Assembly (NCBI GenBank): GCA_014653375.1
Contig: JACWEP010000002.1
Location: forward strand, 40,275 to 104,274
From: Pelagibacterales bacterium SAG-MED48
GTDB taxonomy: Bacteria; Pseudomonadota; Alphaproteobacteria; Pelagibacterales; Pelagibacteraceae
Direction of reading: 5' to 3'
Length of the DNA stretch: 64,000 nucleotides
This document shows positions 52,607 through 60,662 of the stretch, in pieces (positions within the stretch are counted from its first letter, which is position 1; each line of letters begins with the position of its first letter). The position numbers and the translations under genes were made by a program. The notes below the pieces were generated by a model. That model worked only from the letters and a program-made list of their open reading frames with translations, ran no database searches and had not been told where the DNA came from.

Positions 52607-53770
52607 TTAAAAATTGCTATTAACTATTTTATCCAACATATTAATCATATCTCTTTTATAATTTTCATCAGTTCCAGAGTCTGTTTCAATAACTGAAAAG
52701 TAAGAGGCCACAATTCCATTTTTTAAATTAATTGCTAAAAATTGACCCCCGAGTCCTGAATGTCCAATCCAATCACCACATTTCATTGTAGAATTTGAAT
52801 AGTATAAATATTTGTTTGTAGACAATTCCATGTATTTAGTTCCATTATTTTTAAGTGTTTCATCAAAAAATTTTTCAGAACCAACTTTTCTATCCCCAAC
52901 ACCATGACCTTTTCTTGAAAACAACAAGCCATATCTTAAAAAATCTCTAGAAATTAAACATCCTCCCCCAGATATCCAGGGCATACTAAATCTGTCTGTA
53001 CCAATATAAAGTCCATCTTCAAATCCAGCAGCTTCAACTGCTTCTAAAACCCACTGACTTAGTTTTTTTCCACTTACTTTTTCCACCAAAAGACCAATTA
53101 CATCTGTATTAGCAGATTTATAGTGAGATAAGTCTGATGAGTTTTTTAAATCTCTGTCTTTATTGGACTTAATTGTATTTAAAAACTCTTCTTGCCCCAT
53201 TTTATCATCTAAATTAGCTGGCAATCTCCATCCATTAACTGGTTCATGTAAAAATGATGATGTATAAGGATCAGTATAATCTTCACTATAAGAGTTTTCA
53301 ATATTCATATCCAAAACTTCTTGAATTGTAGCTGTAGCATAACCAGTTCCAATCTCTGGAAGATAATGAGAAATTTTTTGATCTAGATTGATAATTTTGT
53401 TTTCAACAAGCTCGCCAACAAATAAATTTGCAAACATCTTAGTGATAGACATTATTGTTTGTGGAGTTTCTTCATTAAAATCATCTGCATATTTTTCAAA
53501 AAGTAAATCTTGACCTTTTCCAACCACTAAAGAACAAAAGTATTTATGATTTACCATTTTTTTTACAGCTGGAATTTTTTCAATTTCTTGATTATAATTT
53601 TTTTCTAATTTTAGAACTAAGTCAGATCTATATAATAAACCGTACCTATTAATTTTGTGTAAATTTCTATAACCATCTCTTCGAGTTTCTGGCAGATACC
53701 ATCTCGGTTTATTATCTTTTATAACAACTAGACTTGGATTTAATTCTTCTTTCAAATCTTTATCTGACAT
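52607..53770 (-). CDS. serine hydrolase of the class C beta-lactamase family
   Basis: The 387-residue protein has SITK (Ser108, Lys111), the second motif YKSAN in the YxN position, and GHSGLGGQ in the KTG/HxG position, defining penicillin-binding-protein-like esterases. No convincing signal peptide is present, so it may be cytoplasmic. Natural substrates of such proteins include esters and amides. It is 8 bp after a homocysteine methyltransferase gene on the same strand. Genuine beta-lactamase activity is unlikely. Confidence 0.82.
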   Translation of the reverse strand: MSDKDLKEELNPSLVVIKDNKPRWYLPETRRDGYRNLHKINRYGLLYRSDLVLKLEKNYNQEIEKIPAVKKMVNHKYFCSLVVGKGQDLLFEKYADDFNEETPQTIMSITKMFANLFVGELVENKIINLDQKISHYLPEIGTGYATATIQEVLDMNIENSYSEDYTDPYTSSFLHEPVNGWRLPANLDDKMGQEEFLNTIKSNKDRDLKNSSDLSHYKSANTDVIGLLVEKVSGKKLSQWVLEAVEAAGFEDGLYIGTDRFSMPWISGGGCLISRDFLRYGLLFSRKGHGVGDRKVGSEKFFDETLKNNGTKYMELSTNKYLYYSNSTMKCGDWIGHSGLGGQFLAINLKNGIVASYFSVIETDSGTDENYKRDMINMLDKIVNSNF

Positions 53771-53778
53771 AATATGTA

Positions 53779-54708
53779 CTAAACATTTTGATTTTTCTTT
53801 AATTTAGATATTGCTTTTATTTCCTCAACCCCAACACCACAACAGCCTCCAACAATCTGAGCTCCATCCTCTACCCATGATCTTGCTTTTTCTAAATATT
53901 CACTAGGGGTAATATTATCTACAAATTTCCAATGAGGTTTTTCATAATGGCCTCTATTTGGATAAGCACCCAGCACACCATTAAATTTTTTCTTTGCTAT
54001 TTTAACTGCTTGACCTGTAACTTCGATATCAGAGTGTGCTATTAAGATTGGTCCTTTATGAATTTTACTAAAATTATTTATTGATGTTTCAAAATCTTCA
54101 TAAATATTTGTGTCTGAATCAATTGTATCATTATACCCGAGCATCACTTTATTTGTTTTATCGTCAATTATACAAGATATTGATAACCATACTGGCAATT
54201 TTGACTCTTGCGAACATTCAATAATTGTCTCAACTATATCAGCTTGAGAAGACATAGCTTCTAATATGATTAGATCAACTCCTTCACCAGATAAAATTTT
54301 TAATTGTTCTTTAAAACCAGGTTTCATAGCTTCGGTACCAAATTTATATAAACTTCCGAAAGTTGAAACACTACCTGCTACAGCAATATCTTTATTCGAA
54401 TTTTTAACTGCATCTTTTGCAATCTGAACACTTTTTTTATTAAACTCATTTATTTGATCTTCAAAACCATATTGTTTCATACCAATAGGAGTAGTTGCGT
54501 AAGTATTTGTAGTGATTATATCAGCACCAGCTAATATATATTCTTCATGAACTTTTTTTACTAAATCTGGACTTTCCACAGAGCATGTACCACACCATAA
54601 ATCTTTATGCATTTTTGCTCCTTTTTTTTCAAGCTCAGCACCAATTGCACCATCTAAAATTATAGTGTCATTATTTTCTAATCTTTGTTTTATTAAATTA
54701 TAGGTCAT
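53779..54708 (-). CDS. homocysteine S-methyltransferase-family protein (second copy)
   Basis: The 309-residue protein has IILDGAIGAELEKKGA, ADIITTNTYATTPIGMKQYG, LIILEAMSSQAD, LPVWLSISC and the zinc motif QIVGGCCGVGVEEI (Cys289, Cys290). It is diverged from the other homologue at 50627 on the opposite strand, so it is a paralogue and not a duplicate. It may use another donor or transfer a methyl group from a different amine or sulfonium. It is upstream of the serine hydrolase gene in an operon. Confidence 0.85.
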   Translation of the reverse strand: MTYNLIKQRLENNDTIILDGAIGAELEKKGAKMHKDLWCGTCSVESPDLVKKVHEEYILAGADIITTNTYATTPIGMKQYGFEDQINEFNKKSVQIAKDAVKNSNKDIAVAGSVSTFGSLYKFGTEAMKPGFKEQLKILSGEGVDLIILEAMSSQADIVETIIECSQESKLPVWLSISCIIDDKTNKVMLGYNDTIDSDTNIYEDFETSINNFSKIHKGPILIAHSDIEVTGQAVKIAKKKFNGVLGAYPNRGHYEKPHWKFVDNITPSEYLEKARSWVEDGAQIVGGCCGVGVEEIKAISKLKKNQNV

Positions 54709-54719
54709 TAATTTTATGA

Positions 54720-55100
54720 CTAGATGTTAGCAAAAACACAAATTTTATTACCATCTAAATCTCTAACATAAGAATAATATACTTTGGAACCTTCAGGTCT
54801 TTCACCTGGTCCTCCCTCACTTTTTCCACCAAGCTTTACTCCTAGCTCATGAAATTTTTCAACAACTTCTTTAGTGTCAGTAATAAAAGATATTTGAGTA
54901 CCATTACCAAAATTTGCCTTGTCTCCATTAGCTGGTTTTGTTACATAAAACTCTATATTTTCAGGATTATTTTTTGATGCATAGGCAGCGTAATCATCTG
55001 ATGTATCAACTCTTTTTAGATCCAATAAGTCTAACAGAGTATCGTAGTATGTAATTGATTTATTAAGGTCATTGGTTCCAACCATTACGTAACCAATCAT
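54720..55100 (-). CDS. VOC-superfamily (glyoxalase-like) protein
   Basis: The 126-residue protein has the paired beta-alpha-beta-beta-beta units of the VOC fold: MIGYVMVGTNDLNKSITYYDTLL and SYVRDLDGNKICVFAN with the end-of-fold Glu/Asp region. Single-domain VOC proteins act as lyases, dioxygenases or binding proteins. It follows the aldehyde dehydrogenase gene after 1 bp on the same strand and precedes the methyltransferase gene, forming a four-gene reverse-strand run. Confidence 0.75.
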   Translation of the reverse strand: MIGYVMVGTNDLNKSITYYDTLLDLLDLKRVDTSDDYAAYASKNNPENIEFYVTKPANGDKANFGNGTQISFITDTKEVVEKFHELGVKLGGKSEGGPGERPEGSKVYYSYVRDLDGNKICVFANI

Positions 55101-55101
55101 T

Positions 55102-56535
55102 TTACTCTTGCCAATCTGTTACCGTTTTTACTTCCAAATATTCCTCTAAACCCCAAACTCCACCTTCACGGCCATTTCCAGATTGTTTAAATCCACCGAA
55201 AGGTGTTCCTGAGTCTGGTCCAATTCCATTAACATAAATAATTCCAGCATTTAATTTTCTTGATACTCTTTTTGCTTTTTCTTTATCTTCAGTTTGTAAG
55301 AAATTTCCAAGACCATATTCAGTGTCATTTACAATTTTTATAGCTTCTTCTTCTGTTTCAAATGGAATGATTGAGAGTACTGGTCCAAATATTTCCTCTT
55401 TTGCAATTCTCATATCATTTTTAACATCGGTAAAAATTGTAGGCTTAATAAAATATCCTTTATTCATTCCATTAGGTAGTTCAGGACCACCAGCCGCTAA
55501 TGTTGCCCCTTCATCAATTCCACTTTGAATTAAATTAATAATTTTATCATATTGAGTTTTTGAAACCACTGGTCCGATATGATCACCTTTTTTATTTGAA
55601 TGATCAACTTTTATTAAATTAGCCTCATCTGCAGCTTCTTGTACCGCTCTTTCATAAATAGATTTTTCGACCAACATTCTTGTTGGGGCATCACAAGATT
55701 GTCCAGAATTACTCATTACATTTCTAATTCCATCTCTAACTGCGTTAGGGTAAGAGTCTGCAAATACAATATTTCCACCTTTACCACCTAATTCAAGACA
55801 AACCTTTTTAATCGTTTCAGCTGCATTTTTAGATATTAATCTTCCAGCTCGAGTTGAACCTGTAAAGGAAACTAAATCAATATCTGGGTGACAAGAAATT
55901 TCTGTTCCAACCCCAACACCATCACCGTTGACTAAATTAAATACCCCTGGAGGAAACCCAGCTTCATCAATCATTTCAGCGAAAATCATTGCTGACAATG
56001 GGGCTATTTCGGAGGGTTTATGTATCATTGTACAACCTGTTGCAAAAGCAGGCACAACTTTTAAAGCTATTTGATTTATTGGCCAGTTCCATGGAGTAAT
56101 AAGACCACAAACTCCAATGGGCTCATAACATATTCGATTATTTGATTCTGAATTAAATTTTTTATCAAATTCAAATTCTTTTAATCTTAAAATAAAATCT
56201 TCTAGATGTGATTGACCACTTGCAGTTTGAACATCTGTTGACCAATCCATTGGAGCTCCCATTTCCATTGAAATTGCATCAGCCATTTCACTATATCTTT
56301 TTTTATAAATAGATAATAATTTTTCAAGTAGACTAATTCTATCATCCTTAGAACTATCTTTCCAACTTTCAAAAGCAGCTTTTGCAGCAGCAACAGCATT
56401 ATCCGTATCTTCTTTAGAACCCAAAGATATCACTGCACAAGTTTCTTCAGTTGAAGGGTTGATTACTTCTAAGTCATTAGGCTTAGTTGGTTTTACCCAC
56501 TTACCATTGATATAAAAATTTCTTTTATCTAACAT
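55102..56535 (-). CDS. aldehyde dehydrogenase (NAD(P)+)
   Basis: The 477-residue protein has all ALDH residues: TPWNWPIN (Asn150), HKPSE (Lys173), FTGSTRAG, LELGGKGGN (Glu248) and SGQSCDAPTR (Cys281). It oxidises an aldehyde to a carboxylate in the cytoplasm, or to an acyl-CoA. GTP-FGGFKQSGNGREGG at the end completes the fold. It begins a reverse operon with VOC, methyltransferase and serine hydrolase genes. It is divergent from malonyl-CoA decarboxylase across 148 bp. Confidence 0.92.
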   Translation of the reverse strand: MLDKRNFYINGKWVKPTKPNDLEVINPSTEETCAVISLGSKEDTDNAVAAAKAAFESWKDSSKDDRISLLEKLLSIYKKRYSEMADAISMEMGAPMDWSTDVQTASGQSHLEDFILRLKEFEFDKKFNSESNNRICYEPIGVCGLITPWNWPINQIALKVVPAFATGCTMIHKPSEIAPLSAMIFAEMIDEAGFPPGVFNLVNGDGVGVGTEISCHPDIDLVSFTGSTRAGRLISKNAAETIKKVCLELGGKGGNIVFADSYPNAVRDGIRNVMSNSGQSCDAPTRMLVEKSIYERAVQEAADEANLIKVDHSNKKGDHIGPVVSKTQYDKIINLIQSGIDEGATLAAGGPELPNGMNKGYFIKPTIFTDVKNDMRIAKEEIFGPVLSIIPFETEEEAIKIVNDTEYGLGNFLQTEDKEKAKRVSRKLNAGIIYVNGIGPDSGTPFGGFKQSGNGREGGVWGLEEYLEVKTVTDWQE

Positions 56536-56683
56536 GATAGAACTAGTAGCATAAAAAATTTATTTTCTAAGCTTTTTTCTTAATCTGATGAATAATAATG
56601 TTAATTCTTTATGTAGTTAAAGGATTTTTTACATGTGATAAATTTAACATTTATGTAACAATTATTTGTGATAAGCATTATCG

Positions 56684-57988
56684 ATGTTTAATTTCAAACA
56701 GATCATTTCTTCTATTGCTGATGCAGGAGAAAAACTTTTTAAAAAAAAAGTTATAAAAAAAAATGATTTAGAAACAATCTTATCTTTATGTGATGATTTA
56801 ATTTCAAACAAAGGAGCTGCTTTTGGAATAGCGGTAGCAAGAGATATTACTGAGTTGTACCTCACTCTTTCTGATGAAAATAAGCTCTTATTTTTCAAAA
56901 AGATAAATCAAAAATATAAGCCTAGTTTTACAAAAGTTAATGAGGCAATAGAAATTTATCAAAAAAATCAAAACGAAAAAAATTTATATAATTTATTTAA
57001 AATTTCAGAGGGGGATAGAGGTGTTCTATTTAGAAGAATGAATATGGCTCCAAATGGAACTTCAATTATAGTTGGTCTAAGAGAAGATTTATTAAGAATT
57101 TTAAAAGATAATGCCGACTTAAAAGGGTTAGATGATGATTTAAGATTTTTATTTAGAGATTGGTTTAATCCAGGGTTTTTAAAACTAGAAAAAATTACCT
57201 GGGATACAAAGGCTGCAGTATTAGAGAAAATTATACAGTACGAACGCGTTCATCAGATAAAAGACATGAATGAATTAAAAAGAAGATTAGGTGAAGATAG
57301 AAGATTTTTTTCTTATTTTCATCCAGCTTTAGAAGATGAACCAATTATTTTTGTTCAAGTGGCGTTAACAAAAGGATTAGGTAAATCAATACAAGAGTTA
57401 ATGAAACCATCAAGCAATGATTTAAAAGACGCTGACACTGCAACATTTTATTCGATAAGCAATTGTCAAGAAGGCTTATCGAGAGTAACTCTTGGAAATT
57501 TTTTAATCAAACGAGTTGTTTATGAAATTCAAGAAGAGTTACCACATATTAAAAATTTTGGCACATTATCTCCTATACCTGGATTTGCAGATTGGTTTTC
57601 ATATCAAGATGATAAAAAGATTGAAAACATTTTAGGTAACATGAAAAATAAAGACACATCTTTTTTAAAATCAAAAGATTTAAAAATAGGGGACAAAAGA
57701 TTAATTGATAATAAAGATGTATTGATCAAATTAGCAACTCATTACATAGTTAATGAAAAAAATAACAAAGGACTACCAGTAAATGATGTTAGTAGATTTC
57801 ATTTAGGTAATGGAGCAATTGTTGATGACATTATAGTAAACGCAAATATTTCAGAAGTAGGTTTTAAAAGATCTTTTGGGGTTATGGTAAACTATTTATA
57901 TGAATTAAATACTATTGAAAAAAATCATGAAGATTTTGTAAATAACAAAAAAGTAAACATTTCTGATAAACTTAAAAAATATTTATAA
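56684..57988 (+). CDS. malonyl-CoA decarboxylase
   Basis: The 434-residue protein has the MCD helical N-terminal domain and a GNAT-type catalytic domain with ATFYSISNCQEGLSRVTLGNFLIKRV, FGTLSPIPGFADWF and RFHLGNGAIV, which contains the catalytic His and the conserved Ser regions. It converts malonyl-CoA to acetyl-CoA and CO2. There is no adjacent matAB pair. It may supply acetyl-CoA from imported malonate, with CoA transfer done elsewhere. It is divergent from aldehyde dehydrogenase. Confidence 0.9.
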   Translation: MFNFKQIISSIADAGEKLFKKKVIKKNDLETILSLCDDLISNKGAAFGIAVARDITELYLTLSDENKLLFFKKINQKYKPSFTKVNEAIEIYQKNQNEKNLYNLFKISEGDRGVLFRRMNMAPNGTSIIVGLREDLLRILKDNADLKGLDDDLRFLFRDWFNPGFLKLEKITWDTKAAVLEKIIQYERVHQIKDMNELKRRLGEDRRFFSYFHPALEDEPIIFVQVALTKGLGKSIQELMKPSSNDLKDADTATFYSISNCQEGLSRVTLGNFLIKRVVYEIQEELPHIKNFGTLSPIPGFADWFSYQDDKKIENILGNMKNKDTSFLKSKDLKIGDKRLIDNKDVLIKLATHYIVNEKNNKGLPVNDVSRFHLGNGAIVDDIIVNANISEVGFKRSFGVMVNYLYELNTIEKNHEDFVNNKKVNISDKLKKYL

Positions 57989-58003
57989 TTATTATTAAAT
58001 AAT

Positions 58004-58207
58004 TTAATTAACACCCCATTTAACTTTATTCCAAATTCTTTCATGAAAGTAATAGAATAAAAGAGGAATTATTGAACCTAAGCCTAATATGCCAGCTCCA
58101 GTAAAAGTTCCTGTATAAATATAGCCAAAAATCATCCAATAAATAAAAATAAAAAATCTCCAAGAAAATGTTTTTGCAATGGATCTAATTTTTTTATCTG
58201 CCATCAT
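58004..58207 (-). CDS. DUF2061-family small membrane protein
   Basis: The 67-residue protein has KIRSIAKTFSWRFFIF, a hydrophobic hairpin, and HERIWNKVKWGV at the C-terminus, matching DUF2061 (function unknown), of which most members are 60-90 residues. A second ATG three bases downstream would also serve (MADKK). It is convergent with malonyl-CoA decarboxylase by 15 bp and divergent from the HIT gene by 58 bp. Confidence 0.8.
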   Translation of the reverse strand: MMADKKIRSIAKTFSWRFFIFIYWMIFGYIYTGTFTGAGILGLGSIIPLLFYYFHERIWNKVKWGVN

Positions 58208-58265
58208 TCAACTATATAAGAAATAACAATTGCAACAAATCTTTAAATGAATAGTTTTCAATCTA

Positions 58266-58661
58266 ATGAATAAAATAAACAAAAACTTTATAAAATCTTC
58301 TCATTATATTTCAGATTTAAAATTATGCAGTGTCAGGTTAATCGATAACCAACATTTTCCTTGGATTATTCTAATTCCAAAAAGAAAAGGAATTACAGAT
58401 ATCACTGAATTGAATTCTAAAGATCAGATTTTATTAATGAAAGAGATTGTATATGTCAGTAAATTAATGAAAAAAGTTTTTAAAACTAAAAAACTTAATG
58501 TTGAAAAAATTGGCAATATAGTTCCTCAATTGCATATTCATATTATTGCTAGATATAAAAACGATTTAACATGGCCATTATCTGTTTGGGTTAAAAAAGG
58601 AAATATTTACTCCAAAGAGAATTTAAATTTGATTTTGGGTAAATTAAAAAAAGTTTTTTAA
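58266..58661 (+). CDS. HIT-like domain protein (Q-x-H-x-H variant)
   Basis: The 131-residue protein has an alpha/beta HIT fold with WIILIPKRKGITDITEL and VPQLHIHIIARY; Gln replaces the first His of the triad, leaving QLHIHII. This variant is widespread in alphaproteobacteria. HIT enzymes hydrolyse nucleotide phosphoramidates or dinucleotide polyphosphates. The ligand is unknown. The leader of the following barrel gene begins at its stop codon. Confidence 0.82.
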   Translation: MNKINKNFIKSSHYISDLKLCSVRLIDNQHFPWIILIPKRKGITDITELNSKDQILLMKEIVYVSKLMKKVFKTKKLNVEKIGNIVPQLHIHIIARYKNDLTWPLSVWVKKGNIYSKENLNLILGKLKKVF

Positions 58662-58745
58662 GGTGTCGAGGTGGTTTCAGTCTCCCTACACCACCTCTAA
58701 GTAATTTATAAACGATTCTCATATATTTATGAAAGATTCGTTTAT
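58662..58745 (+). other. two stem-loops in the leader of the barrel gene
   Basis: GAGGTGGT at 58668-58675 pairs with ACCACCTC at 58690-58697 around a 14-nt loop; GGTGT at 58662-58666 could pair instead with ACACC at 58688-58692, so the two are alternatives. A second imperfect hairpin has ATAAACGA at 58708-58715 and its complement at 58738-58745, with inner pairs and a 4-nt loop. No T-run follows the first. It could end the HIT transcript, but also looks like a regulatory leader for the barrel gene. I recognise no known riboswitch. Confidence 0.5.
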
Positions 58746-58818
58746 TGAATGTTAGATTTATTAACAGTTTATTCGACCCATTTTAGGTTAAATAACTCTT
58801 CTTTTAGTCTGATAATTC

Positions 58819-59688
58819 ATGTATTTATTTGATGTGAAAAAAATAATTTTAATATCTACGCTCTTAGTATTTGGCTTAAGTGCTCATGCTGCAGATATAA
58901 AGAATAAATTTATGAATAACTTTAATAGTTATTTAAATGATAGTTTAGGTCAACTATTTCCAACATCTGAAGTATCTCTTAGCTCAGGAACAACTAATGA
59001 AGTGACGGGAAGCATCTTAGTTATAAAACCTTTGTCTGATATTAATGACAATGAAAATATTTTGTTTACTCAAGGAAGTCTTTTTCTTTCAGATGAAAGT
59101 AGAGAAACACTTAATCTAGGAATTGGAAAAAGAAAATTAGTCAATGATGATACTTTATTGATAGGAGCCAATTTATTTTATGATCATGAATTAGATTATG
59201 ATCATCAACGAGCTAGTGTCGGGATTGAGGCAATTTCAAGCGTTGGATCATTTAGACTTAATCAATATTATGGCCTATCGGGATGGACAGCTGGATTAGA
59301 TAATGTGCAAGAGAAAGCTTTAAATGGTCAAGACATAGAGGTAGGCGCACCTTTACCTTATCTTCCTTGGACAAATTTATACTATAGATCATTTAACTGG
59401 GATGGGGCAAGCGGAGCTACAGATTTAGAAGGCGATGAAATTTCTTTAGAAGCAAAATTTTCAAATTTTAATGTTGAAGTTGGAAAAAGAAGTAATGATG
59501 GAGTAACTGAAGACGAAGAATTTCTAAAAATAACTTACACTTGTTGTAATAATTCAAATAGTGAGGTTGGAATAAGTGATACTGCTTATAATTTAACTTC
59601 AGTTGCAGATCAAAAATTTGCAAAAGTTAGAAGACAAAACTTAATTGTAAAACAAAAAGAAATGGATTTAACAGTAATAGGATTTTAA
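58819..59688 (+). CDS. inverse-autotransporter beta-barrel protein without passenger
   Basis: A signal peptide (cleavage near SAHA, residue 24) precedes a barrel of the intimin/invasin class: LLIGANLFYDHELDYDHQRAS (113-133), VGAPLPYLPWTNLYYR (175-190) and, at the end, VRRQNLIVKQK (270-280), which corresponds to the last strand and plug of the domain. The protein stops there at 289 residues, with no Ig-like repeats or lectin domain. In intimin and invasin, the passenger follows this barrel. A CC pair at 242-243 is unusual in an outer-membrane barrel. The next gene starts 2 bp later and encodes a separately secreted protein. Confidence 0.8.
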   Translation: MYLFDVKKIILISTLLVFGLSAHAADIKNKFMNNFNSYLNDSLGQLFPTSEVSLSSGTTNEVTGSILVIKPLSDINDNENILFTQGSLFLSDESRETLNLGIGKRKLVNDDTLLIGANLFYDHELDYDHQRASVGIEAISSVGSFRLNQYYGLSGWTAGLDNVQEKALNGQDIEVGAPLPYLPWTNLYYRSFNWDGASGATDLEGDEISLEAKFSNFNVEVGKRSNDGVTEDEEFLKITYTCCNNSNSEVGISDTAYNLTSVADQKFAKVRRQNLIVKQKEMDLTVIGF

Positions 59689-59690
59689 TT

Positions 59691-60662
59691 ATGAAAGCTG
59701 ATTTAGATATTAGAATATTTTTTATAATATTATTTTTAAGTTTGATAAGTATAACATTCTATTCAACAGCTACAAATGCACAGCCTCAGGATACAACAAA
59801 TAGAACTGATCCAGAATGCACCGGTAATGGAGGGACTATAACTCCTGCTGCTGCAAATAATAGATGTGAATTTAATCCTGATGCTCAAAAGTTAACTTTT
59901 TTTAGATTAGATCTATGTACTTCTCGACCAACTGGTCCAACAACAACCGCACAAGTAGTAAGAACTAATTGTTCTACATTTTTCAAGAATGACAGTGGAT
60001 CCGAGACAACAGTTGTAAAAGGAACAGGTACTCAAATAGGAACCTCAGCAGATTATACTGCTTTACCTTATGGAACATATACTTTCGGAGTCGTCACCAT
60101 GGGATCTACATTTAAATTTACAACTAGCCAAACTTTTGATGCTACTATGAGTGACAGATCAAATTCTTCGACAACTTGTGTAACTAAAGTATCATCTCTT
60201 GGTACTATTTACGGTTTTGAAAATAGAATTAATACTGCTGCAAAGTCAAATGTAGACTGTACTTCAGGCGCAACAGCTGCCGAGACAACAATTGGAGTTA
60301 ATACATTAACAATGGATAGTGATGATGATTGCTATCATGCTGTAACTTATCAAGGAACGCATGTTAATGTCGATGCTTATTTAGTAGAGTCTGATTTGAC
60401 ACTTCTTGATGGAGTTGGAGCTACAGATGCAGACCAAATTAAAAATGGTGTGGCAGGTTGTACTGGCGGTGCAGATCACAATATTGCAAGAATAATTGGT
60501 GTAATGCCACTTGCAACACCAATTAAAATAACTCCTCAAACTATTGGTCTTCAAATTAAATACAATAATACTAGAGGAATATCAAAAAGTATGACAAGCA
60601 CGACTAATATGATTGGTTACTTTGACGCTGCTTATTTTGATTTTGATTTAATTGCTAGGTAG
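59691..60662 (+). CDS. secreted cysteine-rich protein, unknown
   Basis: This 323-residue protein has a signal peptide (cleavage near TNA, residue 30), and its mature part is rich in Thr/Ser/Gly/Asp with eight cysteines (43, 59, 76, 94, 163, 190, 214, 257), consistent with disulfide-bonded beta structure. Lys and Ile are far rarer than in cytoplasmic neighbours. There is no C-terminal barrel signal or membrane anchor. It follows the barrel gene by 2 bp in another frame, so it is not a simple read-through extension. I recognise no family. It may be the exported or surface partner of the barrel. Confidence 0.65.
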   Translation: MKADLDIRIFFIILFLSLISITFYSTATNAQPQDTTNRTDPECTGNGGTITPAAANNRCEFNPDAQKLTFFRLDLCTSRPTGPTTTAQVVRTNCSTFFKNDSGSETTVVKGTGTQIGTSADYTALPYGTYTFGVVTMGSTFKFTTSQTFDATMSDRSNSSTTCVTKVSSLGTIYGFENRINTAAKSNVDCTSGATAAETTIGVNTLTMDSDDDCYHAVTYQGTHVNVDAYLVESDLTLLDGVGATDADQIKNGVAGCTGGADHNIARIIGVMPLATPIKITPQTIGLQIKYNNTRGISKSMTSTTNMIGYFDAAYFDFDLIAR

